DNA of 30,300 nt. Source: Kiritimatiellia bacterium. GTDB taxonomy: Bacteria > Verrucomicrobiota > Kiritimatiellia > RFP12 > UBA1067. Location of the stretch: positions 1 to 30,300 of the forward strand of contig JAFRBA010000099.1 of NCBI GenBank assembly GCA_017405115.1, given 5' to 3'. Positions 1-8,600 of this stretch are shown one piece after another; position 1 is the first letter of the stretch; every line of letters starts with the position of its first letter. The notes below the pieces were generated by a model that did no database searches, was not told where the DNA came from, and saw nothing but the letters and a program-made list of their open reading frames with translations. The position numbers were made by a program, and so were the translations under genes.

Positions 1-894
1 CCACAACGCGAAATCGACTATCTCATGGTCTCGCACTGGCATTCGGACCACATCGCCGGCATCTCGGACGTCGCCAAATCGTTCCGCTTCCTGAACTACT
101 ACGACCACCAGTACCCCAACGTGGGCCAGTACCGCAGGGATGTCGATGCGGAGGATTTTGACAGTTTCCAGAAATGGCTCGAATCCGCGTTGCGGACCGG
201 CATGAAGCGCGAACCGTTCAAGGTCGGTGCACGGAACCAGCTCCACCTTCTGCACGACCCGGCAAACTACTACAAAAACGTGTTTTCAATACGCAACCTC
301 GCGGCAAACGGGGTGATGTGGGACGGCAAGAACGGCCTGGTCGACATTGCGGGCGAACACGTGAAGGCAACCGGCGAAAAAACCATACACGAAAACGCCC
401 TCTCTTCCGCAATCCTCATCCGCTACGGCGGCTTCACCTATTACACGGGCGGCGATCTGGAAGGCGACTTTGTTGGTGCGGACGGAAGGAAGTTCAACTA
501 CGAAGCACGCGTGGGAGAGGTCGCCGGACAGGTTTCGGTGTGCAAGACGAACCATCACTCCTTCCCAGTGGCGATGCAGGACGGATTCATAAAGGCCGTA
601 AGGCCGCAGCTCTTCCTTTCAAGCGCGTGGAGTCCCAACCAGCAGAACATCGTCACGCTCAAGCGAATGATGTCGCGGGAGAACTATGATGGCGAGCGCA
701 TCATCGCATACGGCGCAATTCCCGAGTTCAAGATGCGGCAGTTCAAGCAGCACGGACTTGACGGATGCCTTGCGCCGACGGGGCACGCCGTGGTGAAAGT
801 CAATCCCGGCGGCTTCGCGTTCAGGCTCTATACGCTCACGTCGCAGGACGAGTCAATGCGGATCGTCGGCATCCGCGACTTCCTCTGCTGCTGA
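1..894 (+). CDS. Metallo-beta-lactamase-fold hydrolase (ComEC/Rec2-like), 5' partial
   Basis: The reading frame is open from base 1, so the N-terminus lies outside the window; 297 codons are visible before a TGA. The first visible residues carry the H-x-H-x-D-H zinc signature (HWHSDH). They are followed by a TGGD segment that supplies the bridging aspartate and a later NHHS histidine region, the order expected for a metallo-beta-lactamase fold. The sequence style (VSHWHSDHIAG, YYTGGD) is closest to the hydrolase domain of ComEC/Rec2-type proteins. These use two metal ions to cut phosphodiester or related bonds. No membrane segments are visible in this part, so it is probably a stand-alone soluble domain rather than a full competence channel. 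The next gene begins 36 nt downstream on the same strand, so co-transcription is possible. The substrate is unknown. Confidence 0.8.
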   Translation, partial: PQREIDYLMVSHWHSDHIAGISDVAKSFRFLNYYDHQYPNVGQYRRDVDAEDFDSFQKWLESALRTGMKREPFKVGARNQLHLLHDPANYYKNVFSIRNLAANGVMWDGKNGLVDIAGEHVKATGEKTIHENALSSAILIRYGGFTYYTGGDLEGDFVGADGRKFNYEARVGEVAGQVSVCKTNHHSFPVAMQDGFIKAVRPQLFLSSAWSPNQQNIVTLKRMMSRENYDGERIIAYGAIPEFKMRQFKQHGLDGCLAPTGHAVVKVNPGGFAFRLYTLTSQDESMRIVGIRDFLCC

Positions 895-930
895 ACAAAA
901 AGCCGCGTTTGCCAGAGGGCATTGCAGGCA

Positions 931-2103
931 ATGAGAGATATCATCCAGTCACGGAAAATTCGCAAGGTGGCTGTGGCGGTGAAGCTGTCGGACGCCTCGT
1001 GGCGCGACTTCCTGACTGGCTTCTTCGACTACGCGAAGCGGAAGACCCACTGGGACATACGCGTGGTGCAGTCGGAGAAGGAACTGGAAGACGTCGCAGG
1101 GAGCGATGGCGTCGTGACCGGGCTGAAGCCGCCCGCCCACGCACTCTCTGCGTTCGCGCGCAACGGCACCCCGCTGGTTGCAGTCGGCGCAGACTGGCCC
1201 TTGGCCCTGAATGGCCTCCACGTCGCATTCATCCGCAACGACAACGAGGACATTGGCCGCCTGTGCGCACGGCACTTCCGATCCCTCGGCCAGTTCGCGT
1301 CGGCCGGGTTCATCCCCTCCTCCGCAGACGACGACTGGTCGTCCGCGCGCGAAAAGGGATTCCTCGACGGCTTCGGGGACGTCGCGAAGTCTGTCTTCGG
1401 AGGGACGGACGAGCCCGGTTCGGACAGGGACGTCGCCGCGCTGGCGAGCTGGCTCAAGTCGCTTCCAAAGCCGACAGCTGTCATGGCGGCGTGGGACATG
1501 CGGGCCGTCCACGCCCTGAGCGCATGCCGCCTGGCGCGGCTGAAGGTGCCTGGCCAGGTGTCCGTGATCGGCGTTGACAACGATCTGCTTCTTTGCGATT
1601 TCTCCACGCCGCCCTTGACCAGCATCGCCCCGGACCACGTGCTCGAAGGGCGGATCGCCGCCGAAACGCTCGACGACATGATGCGCCGACGCGCGAAGAG
1701 ACGGCCCCTGCGCATCCTGAACACCGCAAAGAAGGTGGTGGAGCGCGAATCGGCGAAGCCGATCTCGCCCGTCACTGCGCTTATCGCACGCGCTCTCGCC
1801 TTCATCGACTCCCACGCGCAGGAGAACATCAAGACCGCCGCCGTCGTCGCGGCGGTCGGCGTGTCTCGCTCGCTGCTCGACCTGCGGTTTCGCGAATTCC
1901 GCGGCGAAACCGTGGCGGAGTCCATTGCCAGGCGCAGGCTTGAGGAAGTCAAGCGACTGCTTGAAGACACGGGGCTCTCAATCCGCGCCATAACCGCCAA
2001 GTGCGGCTTCTCGAACGCCAACCACCTGAAGAACCTCTTCAAGCGAGCCACCGGCATGAGCATGCGCGAATGGCGGCGCCTGACGCCGCGATTTTTGGTA
2101 TAA
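931..2103 (+). CDS. XylR-like transcription regulator (periplasmic-binding-protein domain + AraC HTH)
   Basis: This is a DNA-binding regulator of 390 residues. The N-terminal two-thirds has the layout of a LacI/XylR sugar-binding domain; the segment VSVIGVDND is the typical hinge-strand motif. The C-terminal ~100 residues form an AraC-type double helix-turn-helix, with SRSLLDLRFREF as helix pair one and IRAITAKCGFSNANHLKNLFK as helix pair two. Proteins of this architecture activate sugar-utilisation genes when a monosaccharide binds. The ATG at 931 is preferred over an in-frame TTG at 922 because the AGAGGG at 914-919 lies 11 nt from the ATG but only 2 nt from the TTG. The target is not obvious: the neighbours are a hydrolase and a Mur ligase, while the glycan operon starts 3.5 kb away on the other strand and has its own regulator. 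Confidence 0.88.
   Translation: MRDIIQSRKIRKVAVAVKLSDASWRDFLTGFFDYAKRKTHWDIRVVQSEKELEDVAGSDGVVTGLKPPAHALSAFARNGTPLVAVGADWPLALNGLHVAFIRNDNEDIGRLCARHFRSLGQFASAGFIPSSADDDWSSAREKGFLDGFGDVAKSVFGGTDEPGSDRDVAALASWLKSLPKPTAVMAAWDMRAVHALSACRLARLKVPGQVSVIGVDNDLLLCDFSTPPLTSIAPDHVLEGRIAAETLDDMMRRRAKRRPLRILNTAKKVVERESAKPISPVTALIARALAFIDSHAQENIKTAAVVAAVGVSRSLLDLRFREFRGETVAESIARRRLEEVKRLLEDTGLSIRAITAKCGFSNANHLKNLFKRATGMSMREWRRLTPRFLV
2073..2096 (+). terminator. Intrinsic-terminator-like hairpin inside the regulator's 3' end
   Basis: A perfect 6-bp stem GCGGCG/CGCCGC (2073-2078 with 2084-2089) has a 5-nt loop and is followed by GA and five T residues (2092-2096). It lies inside the last codons of the regulator, before its TAA, and runs directly into the promoter of the next gene. 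It could uncouple the two genes. The stem is short, so efficiency is uncertain. Confidence 0.45.
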
Positions 2104-2104
2104 T
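2096..2104 (+). promoter_or_regulatory. Extended -10 promoter (TGGTATAAT) of the Mur ligase gene
   Basis: TGGTATAAT is an extended -10 hexamer preceded by a T-tract. The TAA stop codon of the upstream regulator lies inside TATAAT. Transcription would start about 7 nt downstream, near 2111, only a few bases before the GTG at 2114. The mRNA should therefore be leaderless or nearly so. The same T-tract plus TGrTATAAT string occurs at 4271-4284. Confidence 0.6.
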
Positions 2105-2113
2105 TCACGAATA

Positions 2114-3292
2114 GTGAAACGGCATCTAATCGGAATCGGCGGCGTGGGGATGAGCGCGCTGGCCACTACGCTACTGAAGCTCGGCGACGAAGTCACCGGG
2201 GCGGACCGCTCGCTGGACACGCCAAACGTGCGTTTCCTGCGCTCGCTCGGCGTAAAGGTCTTTCCCGACGACGGCAGCGGCGTCGACGACACGACCGGCG
2301 AAGTCGTCGTGTCCACCGCCATAGAGGCCGACAACCCCGGCCTCGTCCGCGCGAAGGCGCTGGGGATCCCCGTGACCCACCGCGCAAAGGCGCTCGCCCG
2401 CGCACTCTCCGGGTACAGGCTCGTCGCCGTCGTCGGCACCTGCGGCAAGTCGTCGGTGACCGCCCTTCTCGGCCACATACTCGCGGAATGCGGGCTGGAC
2501 CCGATGTGCGTGAACGGCGCGAACGTCGTCGGCTGGGATGGCGCCGTTCGCTTCGGGCGCGGCGAATACGCCGTCGCCGAGGTGGACGAGAGCGACAAGT
2601 CGCTCGTCGCGTTCCGCCCCTACGCCGCCGTCGTCACGAACGCAAGCGCCGACCACTATTCGAAAGAGGAGATGGACGCGGTCTTTGACGCATTCGTGAA
2701 GGACTTGCCCGGTCCGCTCGTCGACGCGCGCGGGGAGTCGTACCCTCCGCAGGCATACGAGCGCCAGAACGCCTCGCTCGCGGTGCGCATGGCCGTGCTG
2801 CTCGGCTGCGACCGCGCCGCCGCGGAGCGGGCCGTGGAAAGCTTCAGGGGCGTGGAGCGCAGGCTGCAGCGCTACGGCGGAAACGTCTACGACGACTATG
2901 CGCACAACCCGGAGAAGCTGCGCGCCATGTGGCTCACGCTCGCCGAGCGCCATCCCGGCGGAATATGCGTCGTGTGGCGTCCGCACGGCTACGGGCCGCT
3001 GCGCAAGATGATGGACGCGCTCGTTGCGATGTTCAACGAGGTGGCGCGTCCGTGCGACAGGCTTCTGCTCCTCCCGGTCTACGACGCGGGCGGAACGGCC
3101 GACCGCTCTGTCAACAGCGATGCGCTCGCGGCGCGAATACGGCCCGGGGTGTGCGAGCTGGTGCAGAGCCTCGACGCGGCGTACGAGTGGTGCGCGGCGC
3201 ACTGCGGCGACTACGAGGCGTTCGTCACGTGCGGCGCCAGGGACCCGGGGCTCCCCGCGCTGGCCGCACGAATATCGACACTGCGGGATTGA
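2114..3292 (+). CDS. Mur ligase family protein (MurC/Mpl-like, shortened)
   Basis: This is an ATP-dependent amino-acid or peptide ligase of the peptidoglycan pathway. MurC adds L-alanine to UDP-MurNAc; Mpl reattaches recycled tripeptide. The N-terminus has the nucleotide-binding GIGGVGMSALA (residues 7-17) typical of both. The P-loop is GTCGKSS (108-114), where most relatives have GTHGKTT or GTNGKT. AEVDESD and TNASADHY correspond to the EADESD and TN-DH motifs, and DDYAHNP and RPHGY mark the C-terminal domain. At 392 residues it is clearly shorter than the usual ~450-490; the segment after the DH motif looks contracted. Start is GTG without a recognisable Shine-Dalgarno sequence, consistent with a leaderless message. 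MurC versus Mpl cannot be decided by eye, and it may be a paralogue rather than the essential enzyme. Confidence 0.78.
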   Translation: MKRHLIGIGGVGMSALATTLLKLGDEVTGADRSLDTPNVRFLRSLGVKVFPDDGSGVDDTTGEVVVSTAIEADNPGLVRAKALGIPVTHRAKALARALSGYRLVAVVGTCGKSSVTALLGHILAECGLDPMCVNGANVVGWDGAVRFGRGEYAVAEVDESDKSLVAFRPYAAVVTNASADHYSKEEMDAVFDAFVKDLPGPLVDARGESYPPQAYERQNASLAVRMAVLLGCDRAAAERAVESFRGVERRLQRYGGNVYDDYAHNPEKLRAMWLTLAERHPGGICVVWRPHGYGPLRKMMDALVAMFNEVARPCDRLLLLPVYDAGGTADRSVNSDALAARIRPGVCELVQSLDAAYEWCAAHCGDYEAFVTCGARDPGLPALAARISTLRD

Positions 3293-3356
3293 CGGCGGCA
3301 CGCGCCTGAGGCTTCTGCATAGGATTCGGAGTTTCCCGTGAGGACATGGGGGGCGC

Positions 3357-3440
3357 ATCTCCGATTTTACAAATCCACGGTAGGGGCCGAGCACCGCGCG
3401 GCCCGGAACAGCGGCGCAATCGGAGATCGCACCCTACCGT
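3357..3440. other. Interleaved inverted repeats with pseudoknot topology in a 247-nt non-coding gap
   Basis: The gap 3293-3539 between two convergent genes has no convincing ORF. It contains arm A ATCTCCGATT (3357-3366), arm B ACGGTAGGG (3377-3385), the exact complement of A (3418-3427) and the exact complement of B (3432-3440). Because the order is A-B-A'-B', the two perfect helices (10 and 9 bp) interleave as in an H-type pseudoknot. A GC-rich hairpin candidate (GGCC...GGCC, about 3386-3404) sits between B and A'. It could be a structured RNA from either strand, or a folded DNA site. No known RNA family was recognised. Confidence 0.55.
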
Positions 3441-3539
3441 TAAAAACCGGAGAAGCGCCCGCACACTGGCTTCACGTTGCAGGTGCCAGAGAAGATCTTC
3501 GCTATTTGAAAATTTGGAGAATCAGCGGTGGTGGACGCA

Positions 3540-3917
3540 TTATGGCGTCAGCTTCACGACTTCGAGCAGCGGAATCTGCCGGTAGTGCTTGATGTTTGCC
3601 GTGCAAAGCGGCAGGGCCGATTCAAGCGCGGTTGCGGCAATCAAGGCTTCTCCCGATCGCATGTTGTGCGACAGCGCATACTGTTCCACGAGCGACATCG
3701 CCCTGTTGCCGATTTCGGCGGAAAGCGGCAGTGTGCGCACGTTGAAGTCCTTGAGAAAGCGCCTGGCCGACGCCTGCTGCGCCGCGTTCTGCGCCCCCTG
3801 CATAAGCTCCATGTACGTCTGAACCGAGATGAAACGGTTTTGATTTCGCTCCAGCATGTTGGCGGCACGTTCCGAGCCGTGTTGGATCCAGATGAACACG
3901 TCGGTGTCAAATATCAT
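3540..3917 (-). CDS. vapC: VapC-type PIN-domain ribonuclease toxin
   Basis: The 125-residue PIN domain protein begins MIFDTDVFIW. Acidic residues expected to bind magnesium are D4, E37 (in TYMEL) and E90. The C-terminal motif ALIAATAL followed by CTANIKHY is characteristic of VapC. Such toxins cut tRNA or rRNA when free of antitoxin. A longer upstream in-frame extension exists, but this ATG is chosen because it starts exactly at the conserved PIN strand and overlaps the 3' end of the antitoxin gene by 11 nt, the standard arrangement. The third acidic position is glutamate just before ALIAATAL, where aspartate is usual. The gene ends next to the interleaved repeats at 3357-3440. Confidence 0.88.
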   Translation of the reverse strand: MIFDTDVFIWIQHGSERAANMLERNQNRFISVQTYMELMQGAQNAAQQASARRFLKDFNVRTLPLSAEIGNRAMSLVEQYALSHNMRSGEALIAATALESALPLCTANIKHYRQIPLLEVVKLTP

Positions 3918-4155
3918 CGAAACGCCCTCCGCGCAATCTGTCCATCTCGTCTTCCACGCTTGTAGCGGCATCCGTCGCCGACGCGAAGAAGGGATGGTTG
4001 CGCACATGGCCGACTGCTGCCGCTTTCTCCTCCCGATATGGCACGAGTCTGCCGGTCTTCTTGCCTCGGTAGGTAATGACAACTTCAACGCCCCTTGCCA
4101 GCGAAGCCAAGAGGTCGTGCGTCTTGTACCGCAAGTCTAGCGTTGTCGCAACCAT
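3907..4155 (-). CDS. Phd/YefM-family antitoxin
   Basis: An 82-residue protein with the N-terminal DNA-binding fold of the Phd/YefM family: the pattern DLRYKTHDLLASLARGVEV, then ITYRGKKTGRLVPY, is typical. The C-terminal ~35 residues are charged and probably disordered until they wrap the VapC partner. It starts with ATG after a strong AAGGAG and overlaps the toxin start. Phd-family antitoxins repress their own promoter; a matching palindrome overlaps the -10 element upstream. Pairing of a Phd-type antitoxin with a VapC-type toxin is common. Confidence 0.88.
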   Translation of the reverse strand: MVATTLDLRYKTHDLLASLARGVEVVITYRGKKTGRLVPYREEKAAAVGHVRNHPFFASATDAATSVEDEMDRLRGGRFDDI

Positions 4156-4175
4156 GTCTGATGTCTCCTTAAAGT

Positions 4176-4215
4176 GTATAGTTTGAAGTATACATTATTG
4201 CGTTGGCATAGTCAA
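4176..4215 (-). promoter_or_regulatory. Toxin-antitoxin promoter and overlapping operator
   Basis: On the minus strand TTGACT (4215-4210), a 17-nt spacer and TATACT (4192-4187) form a near-consensus sigma-70 promoter. An 18-nt imperfect palindrome (4176-4193, with outer arms GTATA/TATAC) covers the -10 and the start point. This is the expected position for autorepression by the Phd-type antitoxin. Confidence 0.7.
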
Positions 4216-4275
4216 GTGGCGTCGTTGCATATGGCGACACATTCCCGGCCCGAGATGCTTAAGGGCGGCGATTTT

Positions 4276-4284
4276 TGATATAAT
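4276..4284 (+). promoter_or_regulatory. Extended -10 promoter (TGATATAAT) of the aminotransferase gene
   Basis: TGATATAAT follows the string GCGATTTT, nearly identical to the promoter at 2090-2104. Initiation near 4291 would give a ~40-nt leader that carries GGGAG at 4322-4326 just before the ATG at 4332. Confidence 0.6.
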
Positions 4285-4331
4285 GTCCGCCTGATTGAAT
4301 AGAAAGATTCGACCAGACAGCGGGAGACGAG

Positions 4332-5471
4332 ATGATCCACTTCAACAGACCCTATCTGACAGGCAAGGAGACGGACTACATACGCCAGGCCGTCGAGGAC
4401 GGCAAGATATCCGGAAACGGCGAGTTCACGCATCGCTGCCAGGAGTTCTTCGAGCGGCGCTGCGGCTTCCGCAAGTGCCTGCTTACGACGTCCTGCACCG
4501 ACGCGCTCGAGATGGCGGCGATCCTCTCGGGCGTCGGCCACGGCGACGAGGTGATCGTGCCCTCCTACACCTTCGTGTCGAGCGCCCTCGCATTCGTACG
4601 CCAGGGCGCGAAGGTCGTCTTCGCCGACAGCCGCGCAGACGAGCCGAACATAGACGCCGCGCAGATAGAGGCGCTCGTGACGCCACGCACCAAGGTGATC
4701 GTGCCCGTCCACTACGCGGGCTGCGCCTGCGACATGGACGCGATAATGGCGATAGCCGAGCGCCACGGGCTCATCGTGGTCGAAGACGCCGCGCAGGCGG
4801 TGGAGTCGTTCTACACGGGCGGAGACGGCGTGAAGCGTTCCCTCGGCTCGATAGGGCATCTCGCGTGCTTCAGCTTCCACGAGACGAAGAACGTTATCTC
4901 AGGCGAAGGCGGGATGCTGGCGATAAACGACGAGCGCTTCATGCGGAGGGCCGAGATAATCTGGGAGAAGGGAACGAACCGCGCGGAGTTCTTCCGCGGC
5001 GAGGTGAACAAGTACGGCTGGGTGGACGTCGGCTCCTCGTTCCTTCCTACGGAGATAGTCTCGGCGTTCCTCTGGGCGCAGCTCGAGCACATCGACGAGA
5101 TCCAGGCGACGCGCAGGCGCATCTGGGATCGCTACTTCGACTTCTTCTCCGGCTTCGGTCCCTCGCGGCACACGCTGGGGCTGCCGAAGATACCGGAATG
5201 CGCCACGAACAACGCCCACATGTTCTACCTGCTCTTCCCGAACCTCGCGATGCGCACCGACTTCATCGCGAAGATGCGTTCGCGCGAAATCCTCTGCGTC
5301 TTCCACTACCTGCCGCTGCACTCATCGCCGTTCTACCGCGACCGGCATGACGGACGCGCCCTTCCGAACTGCGACCGATACGCCGACACGCTCGTGCGGC
5401 TGCCGCTCTACTGCGGCCTCGGAAACGACCAGGACCTCGTCATCGCCGCCGCGAAGGAGGCTCTTTCGTGA
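4332..5471 (+). CDS. wecE: dTDP-4-amino-4,6-dideoxygalactose transaminase (WecE/RffA type)
   Basis: A PLP-dependent DegT/DnrJ/EryC1/StrS aminotransferase of 379 residues. It converts dTDP-4-keto-6-deoxyglucose to the 4-amino sugar used in surface polysaccharides such as enterobacterial common antigen. The PLP lysine is K186 in SFHETKN, the cofactor aspartate is D152 in VVEDAAQ, and TSCTDALEMAA and VPVHYAG are family signatures. From memory these blocks match E. coli WecE closely, including KGTNRAEFFRG and NAHMFYLLF. The length is normal for the family. No other dTDP-sugar gene is in the window, so its pathway partner genes must be elsewhere. It has its own promoter at 4276 and is convergent with the large glycan operon. 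Confidence 0.88.
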   Translation: MIHFNRPYLTGKETDYIRQAVEDGKISGNGEFTHRCQEFFERRCGFRKCLLTTSCTDALEMAAILSGVGHGDEVIVPSYTFVSSALAFVRQGAKVVFADSRADEPNIDAAQIEALVTPRTKVIVPVHYAGCACDMDAIMAIAERHGLIVVEDAAQAVESFYTGGDGVKRSLGSIGHLACFSFHETKNVISGEGGMLAINDERFMRRAEIIWEKGTNRAEFFRGEVNKYGWVDVGSSFLPTEIVSAFLWAQLEHIDEIQATRRRIWDRYFDFFSGFGPSRHTLGLPKIPECATNNAHMFYLLFPNLAMRTDFIAKMRSREILCVFHYLPLHSSPFYRDRHDGRALPNCDRYADTLVRLPLYCGLGNDQDLVIAAAKEALS

Positions 5472-5486
5472 GAGACGAACAATAAA

Positions 5487-5606
5487 TTTTGCATTATTTT
5501 CTAACTTTTAGACAGTCACTTTTGCATCATTTTCCGCCACCAATGGGGACAGTCCCCCACTAACTTCTTTCAGGTAGCCTACGGATACACAGGCTCCACT
5601 AACTTC
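5487..5606. repeat. Short direct repeats and one GGGGACAGTCCCC palindrome in a convergent gap
   Basis: The gap 5472-5625 holds two copies of TTTTGCATyATTTTC (5487-5501 and 5520-5534), the palindrome GGGGACAGTCCCC (5545-5557), and two copies of CCACTAACTTC (5557-5567 and 5596-5606). No gene is seen. The palindrome is the same unit found twice near 26.8 kb and is REP-like. The stretch may also act as a bidirectional end of transcription, but no clear T-tail hairpin is present. Confidence 0.6.
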
Positions 5607-5625
5607 CGCCCAAGAGGCATAAAGA

Positions 5626-8600
5626 TTACCCAACCGAGGCATCATGCTCCGCAGCAGCCATGGGCAACGCGACAAAGAGCACATCGCTTGGTTCGACAAC
5701 GTAGTCTCGGTCGTTTAGTCGAACCGTAATCGCCTCGTTGCGGTCGTAGTTGAAGAGCGCAACAGTCTCCTGCCCGTCGGCATCGACCGTCGATGCGTAG
5801 GCGAAGAGCGGGTTCCCGCATGTCGGAACGGACTTGCCGTCGACCTTTCCCCAGGGAAGATGGCCGTAGCGGGCCGCGTCGTCCTGCACCCTCATCATCG
5901 CGACGATCTGCCGCCCGTCAAAGCACGTGCCGTTGTAGAACGCCCAGCCCGGACAGCCGTTTACAAGCGCGGCCAGCCCCAACTGGCGGAACTGCTTGTC
6001 ATCCAGCACCTCGCCGGGCCGCAGATAGCTGCCGTAGCCGATCAAACCACCCATAGGGTAATATGGCTTCTTCAGGTAGCGCACATTGTTCCGGATCGCG
6101 TCGAACGCCGGCTTGCCGATTGTGTGATAGTAGCTTGCGAGGTGTCCGTCGAGCCACTTTTCGTTCTTGAAAGCGTCCTTTGCGCACGCGCGGCGGAATT
6201 TCTTCTCGGCCTCCTCGTTGCCATAGTCCAAGATGTAGTCGTAGTCAACTACAAGAAGCTTGGGGTTGTATTCATGAATCATCTCCGCCAGAAGCTTCGT
6301 CGACTCCATGCTTTGCGCAGTGCGGAAATCCGCCCACTTGTCAGGATCTGCCTTTGCCTCTTCGATTGTAGGGACGTGGTCCAACTTGTGGAACGCCGCA
6401 AACGCCTTCAGGCAGTCGTCGCAAAAGCACCACGTCTGGCACTCCCACGGCTCCATGTCAAGTTCAACCCAGTCACCGTCCTGGACGTTGAAACGCTTCA
6501 TGTCCGCGACAATGACGTTGTCGCGCAGATGGTCGTGGAGTTTCTTCGAGGTTGCGAAGTAGCTGGGGCAGATGTTTCCAGCGTGCATTTGCGCGGCATC
6601 GATCGCCTTCGACATGTGCGCGGCGACTTCCTTTTCGAGCTCGGGCGTCAACCGGCAGTTGAACGGCCGCCACAGGTCCTGCAACTCGTAGCTGATAATC
6701 GCCTCGGGGTAGTCGCGCTTGATCCGGTCGGCAATCTCCGACGCACGCGCCGACGCGCACTGCGCCTGGTCGTAGGAGCGGTTCGGACGATATATGCCGT
6801 TGCGGTGCTTCGTCGTGAGGCCGGCCGCGGCGAACGCCTTCATGGACGAGGCGTATACGCCGTCTCGCGAGAAGTTGCGATCCTGATCCGTCCAGGTGAA
6901 GACCTGGAAGTTCGGCGCGCGCCGGAGGCCCTTGGGCAACGGCTGGTATTTCATCTTGAACGTGCGTTCAAGGCCTTTCTTTCCGTTGCAGGCGACACGG
7001 TATCCGATCACGTAGTCGCCGCGCTCCGGGACGCCCCCCTTCGGCGCAATGACCATCGTGATTCCGTAGAGTCGATCGAGGTCGCGCCGCGGCTTGAGGC
7101 ACCTCGCGGCAATCGGATTCGTGAACCGGTACCGGAGACACGGAACGCCAGCGAAAGTCTCGGGGCTCGCCGACGCGGGCTCCTCGCGCCCGTACTCGTG
7201 GTAGTTCGCGCAAAATGCATCCCGTATCTCAAGCCCTTCCGGCATCACGATCTCGAACACTGGCTCCTTCACCTCGTCCTGATCGCCGAAGAGCGCGAAC
7301 GTCACGGGAATCGGCGCGTCGGAAAAGTTGACCATGTCCGGCTCGCCGCCGTGCCAGTCGGGATTCCACGCGACCGGCCAGGCTTCTACGTCGAACGGCA
7401 TCTCGTCCGTATCAACGCCCTGCGCGGACTTGACCACGACCTTGGCGAACCGAACCGGGGCTTTGCCTGTCGAAAGCAGGTGGACGGACGCGCGGACGGC
7501 CTTTCTAGGAGATGTGAATCGCCATGTCGCAAGGTCCCAGTTCTCCTTGCCCACGACTCCGGCCTTGGGGCCATAGGACCGGCCCGTATCCAGTTTGAGC
7601 GACTCTCCTTTTGCGTCGAAAAACTCCATCGCGGCGGCGACGGACCCGCCCGCACCATTGATATGCGCCGAAACCGTCCAGTCTACGACGCCTTTCAGCT
7701 CCGTCGTCACGTCCCTGGCGACGCCGAATTTCGCGAGCCCGGAGGCGTAGACCAGTTCAATGGCCGGCTCCTTCCCGAGATAGCCCTTTTCAAGAAAATT
7801 CACCTTGCCTCCGGCCTCAAGACCCGGATAGAACTTCTCAACCCACTCGCCGGAGTCGCCACCTGCAATGCCTTTCAGCAAATCGCCACGAACCCCAAGC
7901 AGAGTCGACGGGTCGGCGTCGTACGGCCCCTCCTTGCCAGGCAGGTTACCGGTGCCGGGGAACTGGGAGACCCTTTCGACGATCTTCATCGTCGCATCGC
8001 GCCCGTATATGCGGTCATGCAGAACAGCAAACTCGTAGTCCTCCATGCCGTCGCGAATCTGCGCCAGGCGAATCGTCGGCAGCACGTGGCTTTCGCCGGG
8101 AAAGAGCAGCATGCCACCGCCCGCATTCCCCGCCCAATGCCCGGTCTTGTATGCCGGAAAATACGTGTCGCCCTCGGAAAGCCGCGTTTTTGTAAGCCAG
8201 TAGTTCATCATCCAGTAGAGGAAGCCGTCCGCCTTCACCTGCCAGGTCTGGAGGCCGAAGATGCGCCGCTCCACCGGATTCGACTCGTAGGCGCAGAAGA
8301 GAGGGCCGCAGCAGACGTACCACCACACCTTCTTGCCGGTCTTCCTGCGGATCTCCTCCGACACGGCGAAGTCGTGGTCCCACGTGACGGGACAGTACCA
8401 GTCGCCCATGAGGAGGGACTCGTCCCCCTTGCGCTTGCCCTTGGCGTAGTTCGAATAGTTCTTCGCCGTGTTCATGAGCGGTATGCCAGGAATCTCCCTC
8501 TGCATCCGCTCCCAGAATTCGCGGATGCCGTCGTAGAATTCCGGTCCGCGTTCGTCAAAGCCGTAGACGTAGGCGTCCTTGTCGAGTCCATGCCTCTTCA

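Noticed and set aside
3357..3440. HDV-like self-cleaving ribozyme at the interleaved repeats
   Set aside because: The helix order fits loosely, but the first helix is 10 bp rather than 7, about 14 nt separate the middle hairpin from the third strand, and no P4 is present.
3540..4088. Longer 182-residue start for the VapC toxin
   Set aside because: The extra 57 residues read the antitoxin gene in another frame; the PIN domain begins at the internal ATG.
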